Below, in pieces: positions 9,789 to 19,651 of a stretch of 64,000 bases of DNA. The notes beneath the pieces were generated by a model. It saw nothing but the letters and a program-made list of their open reading frames with translations, did no database searches and was not told the origin of the DNA. The first letter of the stretch is position 1, and each line of letters starts with the position of its first letter. The translations under genes were made by a program, and so were the position numbers. This DNA comes from Paracoccus isoporae. Its GTDB lineage: Bacteria; Pseudomonadota; Alphaproteobacteria; Rhodobacterales; Rhodobacteraceae. The DNA lies in the NCBI RefSeq assembly GCF_900101865.1, contig NZ_FNAH01000001.1:62001-126000 (forward strand), written 5' to 3'.

Positions 9789-10250
9789 TTAGAGCAGCTT
9801 TTCCTTCACCATCTGACCCGCTGCACTGAAATCGAGCTGACCGGCATAGCGTGCCTTCAGCGTGCCCATGACGCGCCCCATATCGCGGACCGAGCCCGCG
9901 CCCAGCTCCGCGATCACCGCCGCGATGGCCGCGCGCGCTTCGTCGTCGCTCATCCGGCGGGGCAGGAATTCCTGAATCACGGCAATTTCGGCGTTTTCCT
10001 TTTCGGCCAGTTCCAGCCGCCCGCCCTCTTCATAGCTGCGGGCCGATTCCTGACGCTGCTTGACCATCTTGGCCAGAATCGCGACCAGATCGGCATCGCT
10101 CAGCCCGGCACCCTCGCCCTCGCCCGTGCGAGCGGCGATTTCGCGGTCCTTGATCGCGGCCGAGATCAGCCGCAGCGTGGACAGGCGAAGCTGGTCGCGT
10201 GATTTCATCGCGTCCTTGGTTGCGCTCTGTATCTTGCTTCTCAAATCCAT
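9789..10250 (-). CDS. GatB/YqeY domain-containing protein
   Basis: This 153-residue helical protein is of the YqeY family, homologous to the C-terminal tail domain of the GatB subunit of tRNA amidotransferase. Diagnostic stretches are LRLISAAIKDREIAAR, MVKQRQESARSYEEGGR and a C-terminal MGRVMGTLKARYAGQLD. Its role is unclear; it may bind tRNA. The start at 10250 is preceded by GGGGA; a 4-codon longer start at 10262 is possible. It diverges from carA across a 130-base region with a promoter candidate on each strand. Confidence 0.88.
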   Translation of the reverse strand: MDLRSKIQSATKDAMKSRDQLRLSTLRLISAAIKDREIAARTGEGEGAGLSDADLVAILAKMVKQRQESARSYEEGGRLELAEKENAEIAVIQEFLPRRMSDDEARAAIAAVIAELGAGSVRDMGRVMGTLKARYAGQLDFSAAGQMVKEKLL

Positions 10251-10280
10251 GGTGGTCCCCATGTCAGGTTCAAGCGCTTG

Positions 10281-10309
10281 CAGATAGTTAAGATCTGGGG
10301 CCGGTTCAA
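10281..10309 (-). promoter_or_regulatory. Candidate sigma-70 promoter of the YqeY-family gene
   Basis: On the minus strand, TTGAAC (10309-10304) and TATCTG (10286-10281) are separated by 17 bases. The second box lies 30 bases before the ATG at 10250. Confidence 0.4.
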
Positions 10310-10321
10310 CCCCGGCGTCGC

Positions 10322-10350
10322 TTGACCAGAGAGCACCCTTTCACTAGGTT
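10322..10350 (+). promoter_or_regulatory. Candidate sigma-70 promoter of carA
   Basis: TTGACC (10322-10327) and TAGGTT (10345-10350) have 17-base spacing. The second box lies 30 bases before the carA start. It sits back to back with the promoter candidate for the divergent gene. Confidence 0.5.
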
Positions 10351-10380
10351 CCGCGCGATTACCAGACTCGGAGCCCGCCC

Positions 10381-11541
10381 ATGACCGCGCCTGCCGCGAA
10401 ACCGACCGCCTGCCTTGCCCTTGCAGACGGCACGATCTTCACCGGCCAGGGCTTCGGGGCAACGGGCGAGGTGGTGGCAGAGCTGGTGTTCAACACCGCG
10501 ATGACCGGCTATCAGGAGATCATGACCGATCCCAGCTATGCCAGCCAGATCGTCACCTTCACCTTCCCCCATATCGGCAATACCGGCATCACCGAACAGG
10601 ATGACGAGGCGCCGGACCCCGTCGCCAGCGGCATCGTCGTGAAATGGGACCCGACCGAGCCGTCGAACTGGCGCGCCAGTGCCGATCTTCAGGATTGGAT
10701 GCGCCGCCGGGGCCGGATCGGGATCGGCGGCATCGACACCCGCCGCCTGACCCGCGCCATCCGCCAGCAGGGCAGCCCGCACGTGGTCCTGGCCCATGAC
10801 CCTGAGGGCGAATTCGACATTCAGGCGATGATCACGCGCGCCCGCGACTGGCAGGGTCTGGTGGGGCTGGATCTGGCCAGGGAGGTCTCCACAAGGCAGA
10901 GCTATCGCTGGTCGGACGGGCTGTGGGACTGGCCCGGCGCGTTCGGCAAGACCACCGAGGACACGCCGTTCCGGGTCGTGGCGCTCGATTACGGTGCGAA
11001 GCGGAACATCCTGCGCTCGCTGGTGGCATCGGGCGCCGATGTCACGGTCCTGCCCGCCACCGCCACGGCCGAAGAGGTGCTGGCGCATGAGCCCGAAGGC
11101 GTGTTCCTGTCGAACGGACCGGGCGATCCCGCCGCCACCGGCGAGTATGCGGTGCCGATGATCCGCGAATTGCTGGACCGCGACCTGCCGATCTTCGGCA
11201 TCTGTCTCGGCCATCAGATGCTGGCGCTCGCGCTCGGGGCGAAGACCGTCAAGATGGGTCACGGCCATCACGGCGCGAACCATCCGGTGCGCGACGTGGA
11301 CACCGGCAAGGTCGAGATCACCTCGATGAATCACGGCTTCGCGGTCGATGCGCAGAGCCTGCCCGACGGGGTGCGCGAGACGCATGTCAGCCTGTTCGAC
11401 GGATCGAATTGCGGGCTGGCGGTGGAGGGAAAGCCGGTCTTCTCGGTGCAATATCACCCCGAGGCGAGCCCCGGTCCGCAGGACTCGGCCTATCTGTTCA
11501 CGCGTTTCGCCGATGAGATGCGCGGCCGCCGCGACGCCTGA
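10381..11541 (+). CDS. carA: Carbamoyl-phosphate synthase small subunit
   Basis: CarA hydrolyses glutamine and passes ammonia to CarB to make carbamoyl phosphate for arginine and pyrimidines. The 386-residue protein has the N-terminal CPSase small-chain domain (LALADGTIFTGQGFG to about 145) and a class I glutamine amidotransferase domain. The latter holds the nucleophile C275 in FGICLGHQM and the His/Glu pair in QYHPEASPGP. Length matches the family. carB is not in the window, so the two subunits are encoded apart. A usable -35/-10 pair lies just upstream. Confidence 0.97.
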   Translation: MTAPAAKPTACLALADGTIFTGQGFGATGEVVAELVFNTAMTGYQEIMTDPSYASQIVTFTFPHIGNTGITEQDDEAPDPVASGIVVKWDPTEPSNWRASADLQDWMRRRGRIGIGGIDTRRLTRAIRQQGSPHVVLAHDPEGEFDIQAMITRARDWQGLVGLDLAREVSTRQSYRWSDGLWDWPGAFGKTTEDTPFRVVALDYGAKRNILRSLVASGADVTVLPATATAEEVLAHEPEGVFLSNGPGDPAATGEYAVPMIRELLDRDLPIFGICLGHQMLALALGAKTVKMGHGHHGANHPVRDVDTGKVEITSMNHGFAVDAQSLPDGVRETHVSLFDGSNCGLAVEGKPVFSVQYHPEASPGPQDSAYLFTRFADEMRGRRDA

Positions 11542-11605
11542 GCGTGGTTTAATGCAATTTTAAGGGACGGCGTGGCACCCCTGCTGAGACAGACAGGGGG
11601 CCGCC

Positions 11606-13756
11606 ATGTCCGCAGACCGTGCCGCGCCGCTGCGCGCTTCCACGATCCAAGCCGACGACACCGCGCCGGGCGAGGCGGGATCGCCGCCGATCGCCGGGCG
11701 CGATCTGCGTCCGCTCGGCCAGATCCTCCAGGAAGACGGGGCGGTCCGCACCTCGCATCTGCTGAAGGCCACGGTGATGCGGGAACGGCAGAATGTCCGG
11801 CTGGGTGAAATCCTGCTCGCGCAGGGCTGGGTGACCGAGGCGGCGCTGACCCGCGCCCTGACCCGGCAATGGCGGATAAGCGCGGTCGATCCCGTGGCGC
11901 TCGCGCCGGATTCGCGGCTGATCGACCGTGTTGGCCCGGCCTACTGCCTCAAGAATGCCGTGCTGCCCTGGCGGCGGGTCGCCGGGGTGACCTTCATGGC
12001 GACCGCGCGGCCGGAGGATTTCGACGCGCTGAAACCGACGATCGAGGCGCGGCTGGGTCCGGTGCGGATGCTGCTTGCCGGAGAGAGCCGCATCCATTCC
12101 GCGATCATGTCGCTGCGCTCCGCTGCGCTGACCCTTCAGGCGGAATGCAGCGTGCCCGCCGCCGAGAGCTGCCGCAGCCGGAACGAGGGGCGGATCCGAC
12201 GATGGACGATCATGTCGCTCGCAGCGCTGATCGCGGCGATGATCGCCAACCCGCATGCGGTGATTGCGCTGCTGACCGGCTGGGCCGCGCTGACATTGCT
12301 GTGCGGCACGGTGTTGCGCGTGGCAACGTTTCAGGCCGCGCTGCGGCGGCGGACGGAGGAGGCGGCCGAGCGCCATCTGGTCGCAGCAGGGGTCAGACCC
12401 GCGCCGGAACTGCGCGGCCCATTGCCCGTCATTTCGGTGCTGGTGCCGCTGTTGCAGGAAAGCGAGGTGGCCGGAAAGCTGGTCGGGCGGTTGTCGCGGC
12501 TGGATTACCCGCGCGAGCTGACCGACATCCTGCTGGTGGTCGAGGCCGATGACAGGATCACCCAGTCCGCGTTGAAGGATGTCCGCCTGCCCTTCTGGAT
12601 CCGCGTGGTGACGGTTCCGCCCGGCCGCGTCAGGACCAAACCGCGGGCGCTGAACTACGCGCTGAACTTCTGCCGCGGGGAGATCGTCGGGATCTGGGAT
12701 GCGGAGGATAGGCCCGATCCGGATCAACTGCACAGGATCGCGCGCGGCTTTGCCTGTGCCGCGCCAGATATCGCCTGCCTGCAGGGGCAGCTCGACTATT
12801 TCAACCCGCGCAGCAACTGGGTCGCACGCTGTTTCACCATCGAATACGCAAGCTGGTTCCGCACCAACCTGCCGGGGCTCGCGCGGCTGGGTCTGGTGGT
12901 CCCGCTCGGCGGCACCACCTTGTTCTTCCGGCGCGACGTGCTGGAGGAGATCGGCGGATGGGATAGCTGGAACGTCACCGAGGACGCCGATCTGGGCGTC
13001 AGGCTGGCCCGGCGCGGATGGCGGACCGAGCTGATCGACACCACCACCGATGAGGAGGCGAATTGCCGGCTTCTGCCCTGGATCAAGCAGCGGTCCCGCT
13101 GGCTGAAGGGCTATGCCATGACCTGGTCTGTGCATATGCGCGATCCGGCGCGGCTCTGGCGCGAGCTGGGGCCGCGACGGTTCCTGGCCTTCCAGGTGCA
13201 GTTCCTGGGCACGCTCTCGCAATATCTGCTGGCCCCGGTGCTGTGTAGCCTGTGGCTGCTCTCTTTCGGCTATCCGCATCTGATGCGCGACTCGCTGGCG
13301 CTGATCTGGGGCGGCAATGCGGTGCCCGTGCTGTTTACGCTCTGCGTCGCGTCGGAGCTGATTGCGCTCGCGGTCAATCTCTGGTCGGTCAGGGGCGAAA
13401 AGCACCGCCATCTGCTGCCCTATGCCGCCCTGATGCCGATCTATTTTCCGCTCGGCTGCGTGGCGGGCTGGAAGGCCATCTACGAGGTGGTGCGAAAGCC
13501 GTTCTACTGGGACAAGACGGTGCATGGCGTGTTCGACGAGGTCGAGCCTGCGCCGCAAGCCGATCTCGCGGAGTCCGGCATCGCCCGCGTTCCCTTTCTG
13601 GGCGCCATCGAAAATGGCGAGGCGCGTGGCGGCACGGCCAGAACAATACGGCGACGCGCGGCTCCGCACCGCAAACCGTCCGCGCCGCCTGTGCCTGACC
13701 CGGAGGAGGCGTCAGAGGATCCGCCGAACGCTGCGAAGGCGCGGCGGACAGGATGA
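11606..13756 (+). CDS. Membrane glycosyltransferase family 2 with N-terminal MshEN-like domain
   Basis: This 716-residue protein has three parts. Residues about 35-90 carry two LG-x2-L-type motifs (RPLGQILQEDG, then RLGEILLAQG with LTRALTRQW), as in the c-di-GMP-binding MshEN domain of GspE/MshE ATPases. Two membrane segments follow (about 200-245). The rest is a processive GT2 domain with ISVLVPLLQE, WDAEDRPDPDQ, TEDADLGVRL and the QxxRW-type motif KQRSRW, then C-terminal membrane segments and a disordered Arg/Pro-rich tail. It probably makes or extrudes a polysaccharide. No polysaccharide cluster surrounds it. The c-di-GMP link is inference from family knowledge. Confidence 0.82.
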   Translation: MSADRAAPLRASTIQADDTAPGEAGSPPIAGRDLRPLGQILQEDGAVRTSHLLKATVMRERQNVRLGEILLAQGWVTEAALTRALTRQWRISAVDPVALAPDSRLIDRVGPAYCLKNAVLPWRRVAGVTFMATARPEDFDALKPTIEARLGPVRMLLAGESRIHSAIMSLRSAALTLQAECSVPAAESCRSRNEGRIRRWTIMSLAALIAAMIANPHAVIALLTGWAALTLLCGTVLRVATFQAALRRRTEEAAERHLVAAGVRPAPELRGPLPVISVLVPLLQESEVAGKLVGRLSRLDYPRELTDILLVVEADDRITQSALKDVRLPFWIRVVTVPPGRVRTKPRALNYALNFCRGEIVGIWDAEDRPDPDQLHRIARGFACAAPDIACLQGQLDYFNPRSNWVARCFTIEYASWFRTNLPGLARLGLVVPLGGTTLFFRRDVLEEIGGWDSWNVTEDADLGVRLARRGWRTELIDTTTDEEANCRLLPWIKQRSRWLKGYAMTWSVHMRDPARLWRELGPRRFLAFQVQFLGTLSQYLLAPVLCSLWLLSFGYPHLMRDSLALIWGGNAVPVLFTLCVASELIALAVNLWSVRGEKHRHLLPYAALMPIYFPLGCVAGWKAIYEVVRKPFYWDKTVHGVFDEVEPAPQADLAESGIARVPFLGAIENGEARGGTARTIRRRAAPHRKPSAPPVPDPEEASEDPPNAAKARRTG

Positions 13757-13842
13757 ACAAACGGTTCACGACAACACAGGGGCGGCGGGTGACGATCTGG
13801 CGCGGCCCGATCCGACCGGCCGCGCGCCGGGGCAGGTCAGGA

Positions 13843-16662
13843 TCAGTCGGTCCCGCGCCCCGCATCGTCCGGCGATGCCGGGGCGAAGAGATCCACGATC
13901 CGACCCGCCTCGGCAATCGTCTCCGCAAGCCGGGCGGCCAGGGCATCCAAATCCTCGGTCGCGGTTTCGCGCAACAGGAATTCCTGCCCGCCCGCGCCCA
14001 GCCTGTCCATGTCGAGCGCCTTTTCACTGATCAGCCGCCCCGCCGCCTGCAACCGCCACAGGAAGCGGTCGGCGGTGAGCAGCGTCTCCATGTCGTCCTT
14101 CGACAGAAGATCATGGCGCGCGCCGGCGCGAAGCTGCGCCGTCATGCGGCGCGCCGGATCGGCACCGCGCAGCGCGAAAGACTGGGCCAGCAACTCGATA
14201 TCCTGAAGCCGGCCCCGCCCGGTCTTCGCCTCCCACGCGCCGTCCGGAGCCTTGGCCGCGAAGATTCGGGCCCGCATCCCGGCCAGGTCGGGGATCACGC
14301 GGTCGTCGCTGCCGCGGCGCTGCAGCACGTCGAGGCGCGCCGCCTCCACCTCGTCGCCGAGCGCAACCGCATCCGCGCCGCATCCGGCGATCACCCGCGC
14401 GCGGGTCAGGGCGAGATGTTCCCAGGTCCAGGCTTCGTCCATCTGGTAGCTGGTGAAGGATTGCAGCGACGTCGCCACCGGCCCCTGACGCCCGGAGGGG
14501 CGCAGCCGCATATCGACCTCGTAGAGCCGTCCGTTCGCCGTCTGCGCCGACAGCGCGGTAATCAGCGACTGGGTCAGACGCGAATACCAGGCGCGGGGCG
14601 CAAGCGGCTTGCGGCCGTCGGTTTCCTCGGCATCGGCGGCGTCATAGATCACGATGAGATCGAGATCGGAGGCTGCATTCAGCCGCTGCGCGCCAAGCGA
14701 TCCCATTCCCAGCACCACCGCGCCCCTGCCGGGGGGCGCGCCGTGTTTCTCGGCAATCTGTTCGCTGACGAGCGGCAGCAGCGCGGTGATCGCGGCATCC
14801 GCGATGTCGGCGTATTCCCGCCCCACCTGGGCTGCGTCGGACAGGCCGCGCAGGTGATGCACCCCGATGCGGAACTGCCATTCATGCGCCCATCGCCGCG
14901 CCTCGTCGAGCGCCTGTTCATAGCCGCCATCGCGCGCCGTCATGCGTTGCCGCAACCGCCGGGACAGCGTGTCGGTCAGCGCCTCGCCGCCCGGCCACGG
15001 CGCGAAGAACGACCCGCCGAGCACCGCGTCCAGAACTTCGGGATGGCGGCCCAGATAGGCGGCAAGCCCCGGCGCGGTCGCGCAGATATCGACGATCAGA
15101 TCGATGAGCGAGGGGTTGGCCTCGAACAGCGAGAAGAGCTGCACCCCGCCGGGCAGGCGTTGCAGGAACCCGTCGAAGCGCGACAGCGCCTCCTCGGGAT
15201 GGGCGGCGCGGTTCATCCGGCCAATCAGCTCGGGCTTGATGCGGCGGAAGATCTGCTGGGCCCGCGTGCTACGCAGCGCCGAATAGGCATCCCAGCCATC
15301 GATGATCTTCTGCGAGGCTTCGGAGATCTCGGGCAGCGGCGCGGCTTCGGACGGGGCGAAGAAGGCGTTGGTCAGGGTCTCGACCCGCTCAAGCCTTTCG
15401 CGCAGCCTGTCCGACCACCGGGACAGATCGGCCTCGCCCATCATCAGGGCGATATTCTCCAACCCGTCCTCGTCCTTTGGCAATTCATGGGTCTGGGCAT
15501 CGTTCACCATCTGGATGCGATGCTCGATGTCACGATGGGCGCGGTAATGCTCCGCCAGTTCCTCGGCGATATCTGCAGGCACCCAGCCCTTTTCGGCCAG
15601 GGCCTCCAGGGCCTCGACCGTGCCGCGCCGGCGCAGATCCGGGTCGCGCCCGCCCGCGATGAGCTGCCGGGTCTGGGTGAAGAACTCGATTTCGCGGATG
15701 CCGCCCTGACCCAGCTTCATGTTGTGGCCGGGAATGCTCAGCTTGCCGCCCAGCCCCTTGTGATCACGGATCCGCAGCCGCATGTCATGCGCGTCCTGGA
15801 TCGCCGCGAAATCCAGATGCCTGCGCCACACGAAGGGGCGCAGATCGGTCAGGAACTGCTCTCCCGCCTTGATGTCGCCCGCGCAGGGCCGCGCCTTGAT
15901 ATAGGCGGCGCGCTCCCATGTCCGCCCCTCGGCCTCGTAATAGCTGAGCGCGGCCGAGGCCGACAGGCAGACCGGCGTGACCGCCGCATCGGGACGCAGC
16001 CGCAGATCGGTCCGAAACACATAGCCATGCTCGGTGTTGTCGGACAGCGTGGCCGCCGCCTTGCGCGTCGCCCGGATCAGCGAGGCACGCGCCTCATGCT
16101 GGTCGGCCTCGTCATAGGCTGCGTCGTCATAGAGCACGATCAGGTCGATGTCGGAGCTGTAGTTCAGCTCCGCCGCGCCCATCTTGCCCATCGCCATCGC
16201 GAAGATCCCGCCCGCATCGGCATCTGTGTCGGGCAGCTTGCCGCGCGCGATTTCCTGGCGCAGATGCGCGCGCAAGGCCAGGTCGGTCGCACGATCGGCA
16301 AGCTCGGTCAGCGCGCCGGTGACCTGGGCCAAGCTCCAGACCCCGCCCAGATCGGCCAGCCCGGCCAGAAGCGCCACCCGACGCTTCGCGCGGCGCAGCG
16401 CGGGGGCGAGCTCTGCCGCATCAAGCTCGCCCAGACCGTCCGTCTCGCGCCCGACCAGATCCTGATCGGCGCCGGACAGGGCGTCGGGCAGCCACTCGGC
16501 CTCTTTCTGCATCAGCGACCACAGATAGGGGCTGCAACCTGCTGCACCGGCCACAAGCTCCAGGCTCGGCTGATCCATGCCGCCGAACAATCCGCGTGCG
16601 TCACCCGCGCGCTGCCGGTCATGCGGAATCGGGCTTCGGCGGATGGCGGCTGAAAAATCCAT
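13843..16662 (-). CDS. glnE: Bifunctional glutamine synthetase adenylyltransferase / adenylyl-removing enzyme
   Basis: GlnE adenylylates and deadenylylates glutamine synthetase under PII control. The protein is 939 residues from the ATG at 16662, a length usual for the family. It has two nucleotidyltransferase cores: GKMGAAELNYSSDIDLIVL (about 159-177) in the deadenylylating half and GSLGAQRLNAASDLDLIVI (about 650) in the adenylylating half. The frame stays open to 17679 over bpt; that extension is not coding. No good ribosome-binding site precedes 16662, but PIPHDRQRAGDARGLF aligns with the N-terminus of relatives as I remember them. Convergent with the glycosyltransferase gene. Confidence 0.95.
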   Translation of the reverse strand: MDFSAAIRRSPIPHDRQRAGDARGLFGGMDQPSLELVAGAAGCSPYLWSLMQKEAEWLPDALSGADQDLVGRETDGLGELDAAELAPALRRAKRRVALLAGLADLGGVWSLAQVTGALTELADRATDLALRAHLRQEIARGKLPDTDADAGGIFAMAMGKMGAAELNYSSDIDLIVLYDDAAYDEADQHEARASLIRATRKAAATLSDNTEHGYVFRTDLRLRPDAAVTPVCLSASAALSYYEAEGRTWERAAYIKARPCAGDIKAGEQFLTDLRPFVWRRHLDFAAIQDAHDMRLRIRDHKGLGGKLSIPGHNMKLGQGGIREIEFFTQTRQLIAGGRDPDLRRRGTVEALEALAEKGWVPADIAEELAEHYRAHRDIEHRIQMVNDAQTHELPKDEDGLENIALMMGEADLSRWSDRLRERLERVETLTNAFFAPSEAAPLPEISEASQKIIDGWDAYSALRSTRAQQIFRRIKPELIGRMNRAAHPEEALSRFDGFLQRLPGGVQLFSLFEANPSLIDLIVDICATAPGLAAYLGRHPEVLDAVLGGSFFAPWPGGEALTDTLSRRLRQRMTARDGGYEQALDEARRWAHEWQFRIGVHHLRGLSDAAQVGREYADIADAAITALLPLVSEQIAEKHGAPPGRGAVVLGMGSLGAQRLNAASDLDLIVIYDAADAEETDGRKPLAPRAWYSRLTQSLITALSAQTANGRLYEVDMRLRPSGRQGPVATSLQSFTSYQMDEAWTWEHLALTRARVIAGCGADAVALGDEVEAARLDVLQRRGSDDRVIPDLAGMRARIFAAKAPDGAWEAKTGRGRLQDIELLAQSFALRGADPARRMTAQLRAGARHDLLSKDDMETLLTADRFLWRLQAAGRLISEKALDMDRLGAGGQEFLLRETATEDLDALAARLAETIAEAGRIVDLFAPASPDDAGRGTD

Positions 16663-16881
16663 GGGGGGAGTTAGGCAATTCGCGGCGCGAAGGTCAATCT
16701 GCCCCCGGATCGGATGCGGCACGGCTCTCGCCTCGCGCGGGCGATGTTGGGCTTGGCGTTGGCTTGTTCTGTTGCTACCGTCCCCGATAAGACGCCATCT
16801 TTCACAGGATTTCATGTCCGCGAGTCCGGCAATCAAGCCCCGCAGCGCACCGGCCTGCGGGCCCCATGAACGGAGTTTGCC

Positions 16882-17733
16882 ATGCGGCACACGCTGACCC
16901 ATTCGCCGCAATTCTACGTCACCGCCCCGCAGCCCTGCCCCTATCTGCATGGAAGGGCGGAGCGGAAGCTGTTCACCGCGCTGCACCCCGGAAACGCGCA
17001 GGAGTTGAACAACGCGCTGTCGCGCCAGGGCTTCCGCCGGTCGCAGAACGTGCTTTACCGCCCCAGTTGCGAAAGCTGCGTGGCCTGCATGTCGGCGCGG
17101 ATCCGGGTGAAGGATTTCGAGCCGGGCCGGACGCAGCGCCGGGTCGCGCGGCGCAATGCCGACCTGTCCCGGCTGGCGACGAGTGCCTGGGCCACGGAGG
17201 AGCAGTTCGACCTGTTCCGCCGCTATCTCGACCAACGCCATGCCGATGGCGGGATGGCGGATATGGATATTTTTGAATTCGCCGCCATGGTCGAGGAGAC
17301 CGCGGTGCGCACACGGGTCATCGAGTATCGTGGCAGCGGCATCCTCGGCACCGACACCACCGGCGCGGACGCGGGCGACTCGGTGCTGTCCGATCCCGAT
17401 CTGGCGGCGGTCTGCCTGACCGATATTCTCGATGACGGGCTGTCGCTGGTCTACAGCTTCTTCGACCCGCGGCTCAGCCATCGCAGCCTCGGCACGCATG
17501 TGATCCTCGACCATGTCGAGCTGGCCCGCGAAACCGGACTGCCTTATGTCTATCTCGGATACTGGGTGCCGGGCAGCCGCAAGATGGACTACAAGGCCAG
17601 GTTCGGCGCGCTCGAGATCTACAAGGGCGGGGTCTGGCAGGATATCGGCAACCCGGCCGATCATTGCGATGAGGCGCACCCGCTTGCGGTTGATCCGATC
17701 GTCGAGCAGGTGGCGCGGATCGACCTGCCCTGA
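16882..17733 (+). CDS. bpt: Aspartate/glutamate leucyltransferase (Bpt)
   Basis: Bpt attaches leucine from Leu-tRNA to proteins with N-terminal Asp or Glu, marking them for ClpS/ClpAP degradation. The 283-residue protein starts with [16 protein letters not shown] and has the conserved cysteine cluster [16 protein letters not shown] (about 60-75), the ATE1/Bpt N-terminal signature. The C-terminal half has the GNAT-like fold region ending in [20 protein letters not shown]. Length and motifs match prokaryotic Bpt. It diverges from glnE across 219 bases. A second N-degron enzyme, aat, is 31 kb downstream. Confidence 0.94.
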   Translation: MRHTLTHSPQFYVTAPQPCPYLHGRAERKLFTALHPGNAQELNNALSRQGFRRSQNVLYRPSCESCVACMSARIRVKDFEPGRTQRRVARRNADLSRLATSAWATEEQFDLFRRYLDQRHADGGMADMDIFEFAAMVEETAVRTRVIEYRGSGILGTDTTGADAGDSVLSDPDLAAVCLTDILDDGLSLVYSFFDPRLSHRSLGTHVILDHVELARETGLPYVYLGYWVPGSRKMDYKARFGALEIYKGGVWQDIGNPADHCDEAHPLAVDPIVEQVARIDLP

Positions 17734-17790
17734 CCGCGCAATATTATTGCGTGAACTGCGGATTAAACGTCACTTTTGTATCTTTCGCCA

Positions 17791-17819
17791 TTGACGCCTC
17801 GCAGCGCCGCCCATAGTTT
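17791..17819 (+). promoter_or_regulatory. Candidate sigma-70 promoter of ilvI-ilvN
   Basis: TTGACG (17791-17796) and TAGTTT (17814-17819) are separated by 17 bases. They lie 75 bases upstream of the ilvI ATG, in a locally AT-richer stretch. One of the better promoter matches in the window. Confidence 0.55.
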
Positions 17820-17893
17820 GCGGCGGCGCGGCATGGATGCCGCCCGAATGGCGGTGCATCCGGCGCTGCCACCAGACAAAGAGGGTTGAGCCG

Positions 17894-19639
17894 ATGTCCC
17901 GAAAGATGACGGGTGCGAAAATGGTTGTCGAAGCACTGCGCGATCAGGGCGTCGACACGGTATTCGGGTATCCGGGCGGGGCGGTGCTGCCGATCTATGA
18001 CGAGATCTTTCAGCAGAACGACATCAAGCATATCCTTGTCCGTCACGAGCAGGGCGCGGTCCATATGGCAGAAGGCTATGCGCGTTCGACCGGAAAGCCG
18101 GGCGTGGTCCTCGTCACATCCGGGCCGGGTGCGACCAACGCCGTGACCGGGCTGACCGACGCGCTGCTCGATTCGATCCCGCTGGTGGTCCTGTCGGGCC
18201 AGGTTCCGACCTTCCTGGTCGGCACGGACGGGTTTCAGGAGGCCGATACGGTCGGCATCACGCGGCCCTGCACCAAGCATAACTGGCTGGTCAAGGAGCC
18301 GGGCAAGCTGGCCCAGACCATCCATCAGGGCTTTCACGTCGCCACCTCCGGCCGGCCCGGTCCGGTGCTGATCGACATTCCCAAGGATGTGCAATTCGCG
18401 GAGGCCGACTATGTCTCTCCCAAGCAGGTGGAGCCCGGCCCGTATCAGCCCAGGAAAAAAGGTGACACGGACGCGATCACCCGGCTGGTCGAGGCGATGG
18501 AGCAGGCCGAACGGCCGATCTTCTACACCGGCGGCGGGGTCATCAACTCCGGTCCGGGCGCCAGCCAGTTGCTGCGCGAGCTGGTGGAGGCCACGGGCTT
18601 TCCCATCACCTCGACGCTGATGGGGCTGGGCAGCTACCCGGCCTCGGGCAAGCACTGGCTGGGCATGCTGGGGATGCACGGCACCTACGAGGCCAATCTG
18701 GCGATGCATGGCTGCGACCTGATGATCAATATCGGCGCGCGGTTCGACGACCGGATCACCGGGCGGGTCAATGATTTCAGCCCCGGCTCGCTCAAGGCGC
18801 ATATCGACATCGACCCGTCCAGCATCAACAAGATCATCAATGTCGAGATCCCCATCCAAGGCGATGTCGGCCACGTGCTGGAGGATCTGCTGAAGATCTG
18901 GAAATCCCGCGGCCGCAAGACCCGGTCGGACGCGGTCCGGAAATGGTGGGTCCAGATCGAACAGTGGAAGGAGACACGCTGCCTCGCCTATGCGAATTCC
19001 GACAAGATCATCAAGCCGCAGCACGCAATGGAACGGCTTGAGGCGCTGACCAAGGACCGTGACCGCTACATCACCACCGAGGTCGGGCAGCACCAGATGT
19101 GGGCGGCGCAATATCTGGGCTTCGAGGGGCCGAATCGCTGGATGACCTCCGGCGGGCTCGGGACCATGGGCTACGGTCTGCCGGCCTCGATCGGGGTGCA
19201 GGTCGCCCATCCCGAGGCGCTTGTCATCAACGTGGCGGGCGATGCGTCCTGGCTGATGAACATGCAGGAAATGGGCACCGCGGTGCAGTTCCGCGCCCCG
19301 GTCAAGCAGTTCATTCTGAACAATGAACGCCTCGGCATGGTGCGGCAATGGCAGCAATTGCTGCATGGTGAGCGCTACAGCCAGTCCTGGTCAGAGAGCC
19401 TGCCCGATTTCGTGAAGATGGCCGAAGCCTTCGGTTGCAAGGGCCGGCAGGTCAGCGACCCGGCCGAGCTGGACGACGCCATCCGCGAGATGATCGAATA
19501 TGACGGGCCGTTCATCCTGGATGTGCTGGTGGAAAAGCACGAGAACTGCTTCCCGATGATTCCGTCGGGCAAGCCGCATAACGAGATGCTGCTCTCGCCC
19601 GAGGCAGAAGCCTTCGCCGGCGGCGCCGCACTGGTGTAA
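17894..19639 (+). CDS. ilvI: Acetolactate synthase large (catalytic) subunit
   Basis: A thiamine-diphosphate enzyme that condenses two pyruvates, or pyruvate and 2-oxobutyrate, in valine, leucine and isoleucine synthesis. The protein is 581 residues from ATG 17894, preceded by GAGGG. The N-terminal domain has [14 protein letters not shown] with the catalytic Glu in [16 protein letters not shown]. The ThDP-binding motif starts at [14 protein letters not shown] in the C-terminal third. A longer frame from 17837 adds 19 residues foreign to the family. ilvN follows after 12 bases, so both subunits form one operon. Confidence 0.97.
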   Translation: MSRKMTGAKMVVEALRDQGVDTVFGYPGGAVLPIYDEIFQQNDIKHILVRHEQGAVHMAEGYARSTGKPGVVLVTSGPGATNAVTGLTDALLDSIPLVVLSGQVPTFLVGTDGFQEADTVGITRPCTKHNWLVKEPGKLAQTIHQGFHVATSGRPGPVLIDIPKDVQFAEADYVSPKQVEPGPYQPRKKGDTDAITRLVEAMEQAERPIFYTGGGVINSGPGASQLLRELVEATGFPITSTLMGLGSYPASGKHWLGMLGMHGTYEANLAMHGCDLMINIGARFDDRITGRVNDFSPGSLKAHIDIDPSSINKIINVEIPIQGDVGHVLEDLLKIWKSRGRKTRSDAVRKWWVQIEQWKETRCLAYANSDKIIKPQHAMERLEALTKDRDRYITTEVGQHQMWAAQYLGFEGPNRWMTSGGLGTMGYGLPASIGVQVAHPEALVINVAGDASWLMNMQEMGTAVQFRAPVKQFILNNERLGMVRQWQQLLHGERYSQSWSESLPDFVKMAEAFGCKGRQVSDPAELDDAIREMIEYDGPFILDVLVEKHENCFPMIPSGKPHNEMLLSPEAEAFAGGAALV

Positions 19640-19651
19640 GGAGACAGGATC

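Noticed and set aside
13753..16653. 966-residue plus-strand open frame
   Set aside because: It is the antisense of glnE. High GC keeps the opposite frame open; the product is Arg/Gly/His-rich with no domain.
13843..17679. 1278-residue reading of glnE
   Set aside because: The extra N-terminal 339 residues are antisense to bpt; the family N-terminus begins at 16662.
17744..19366. 540-residue minus-strand frame
   Set aside because: Antisense of ilvI; residues are His/Arg/Asp-rich without any recognisable domain.
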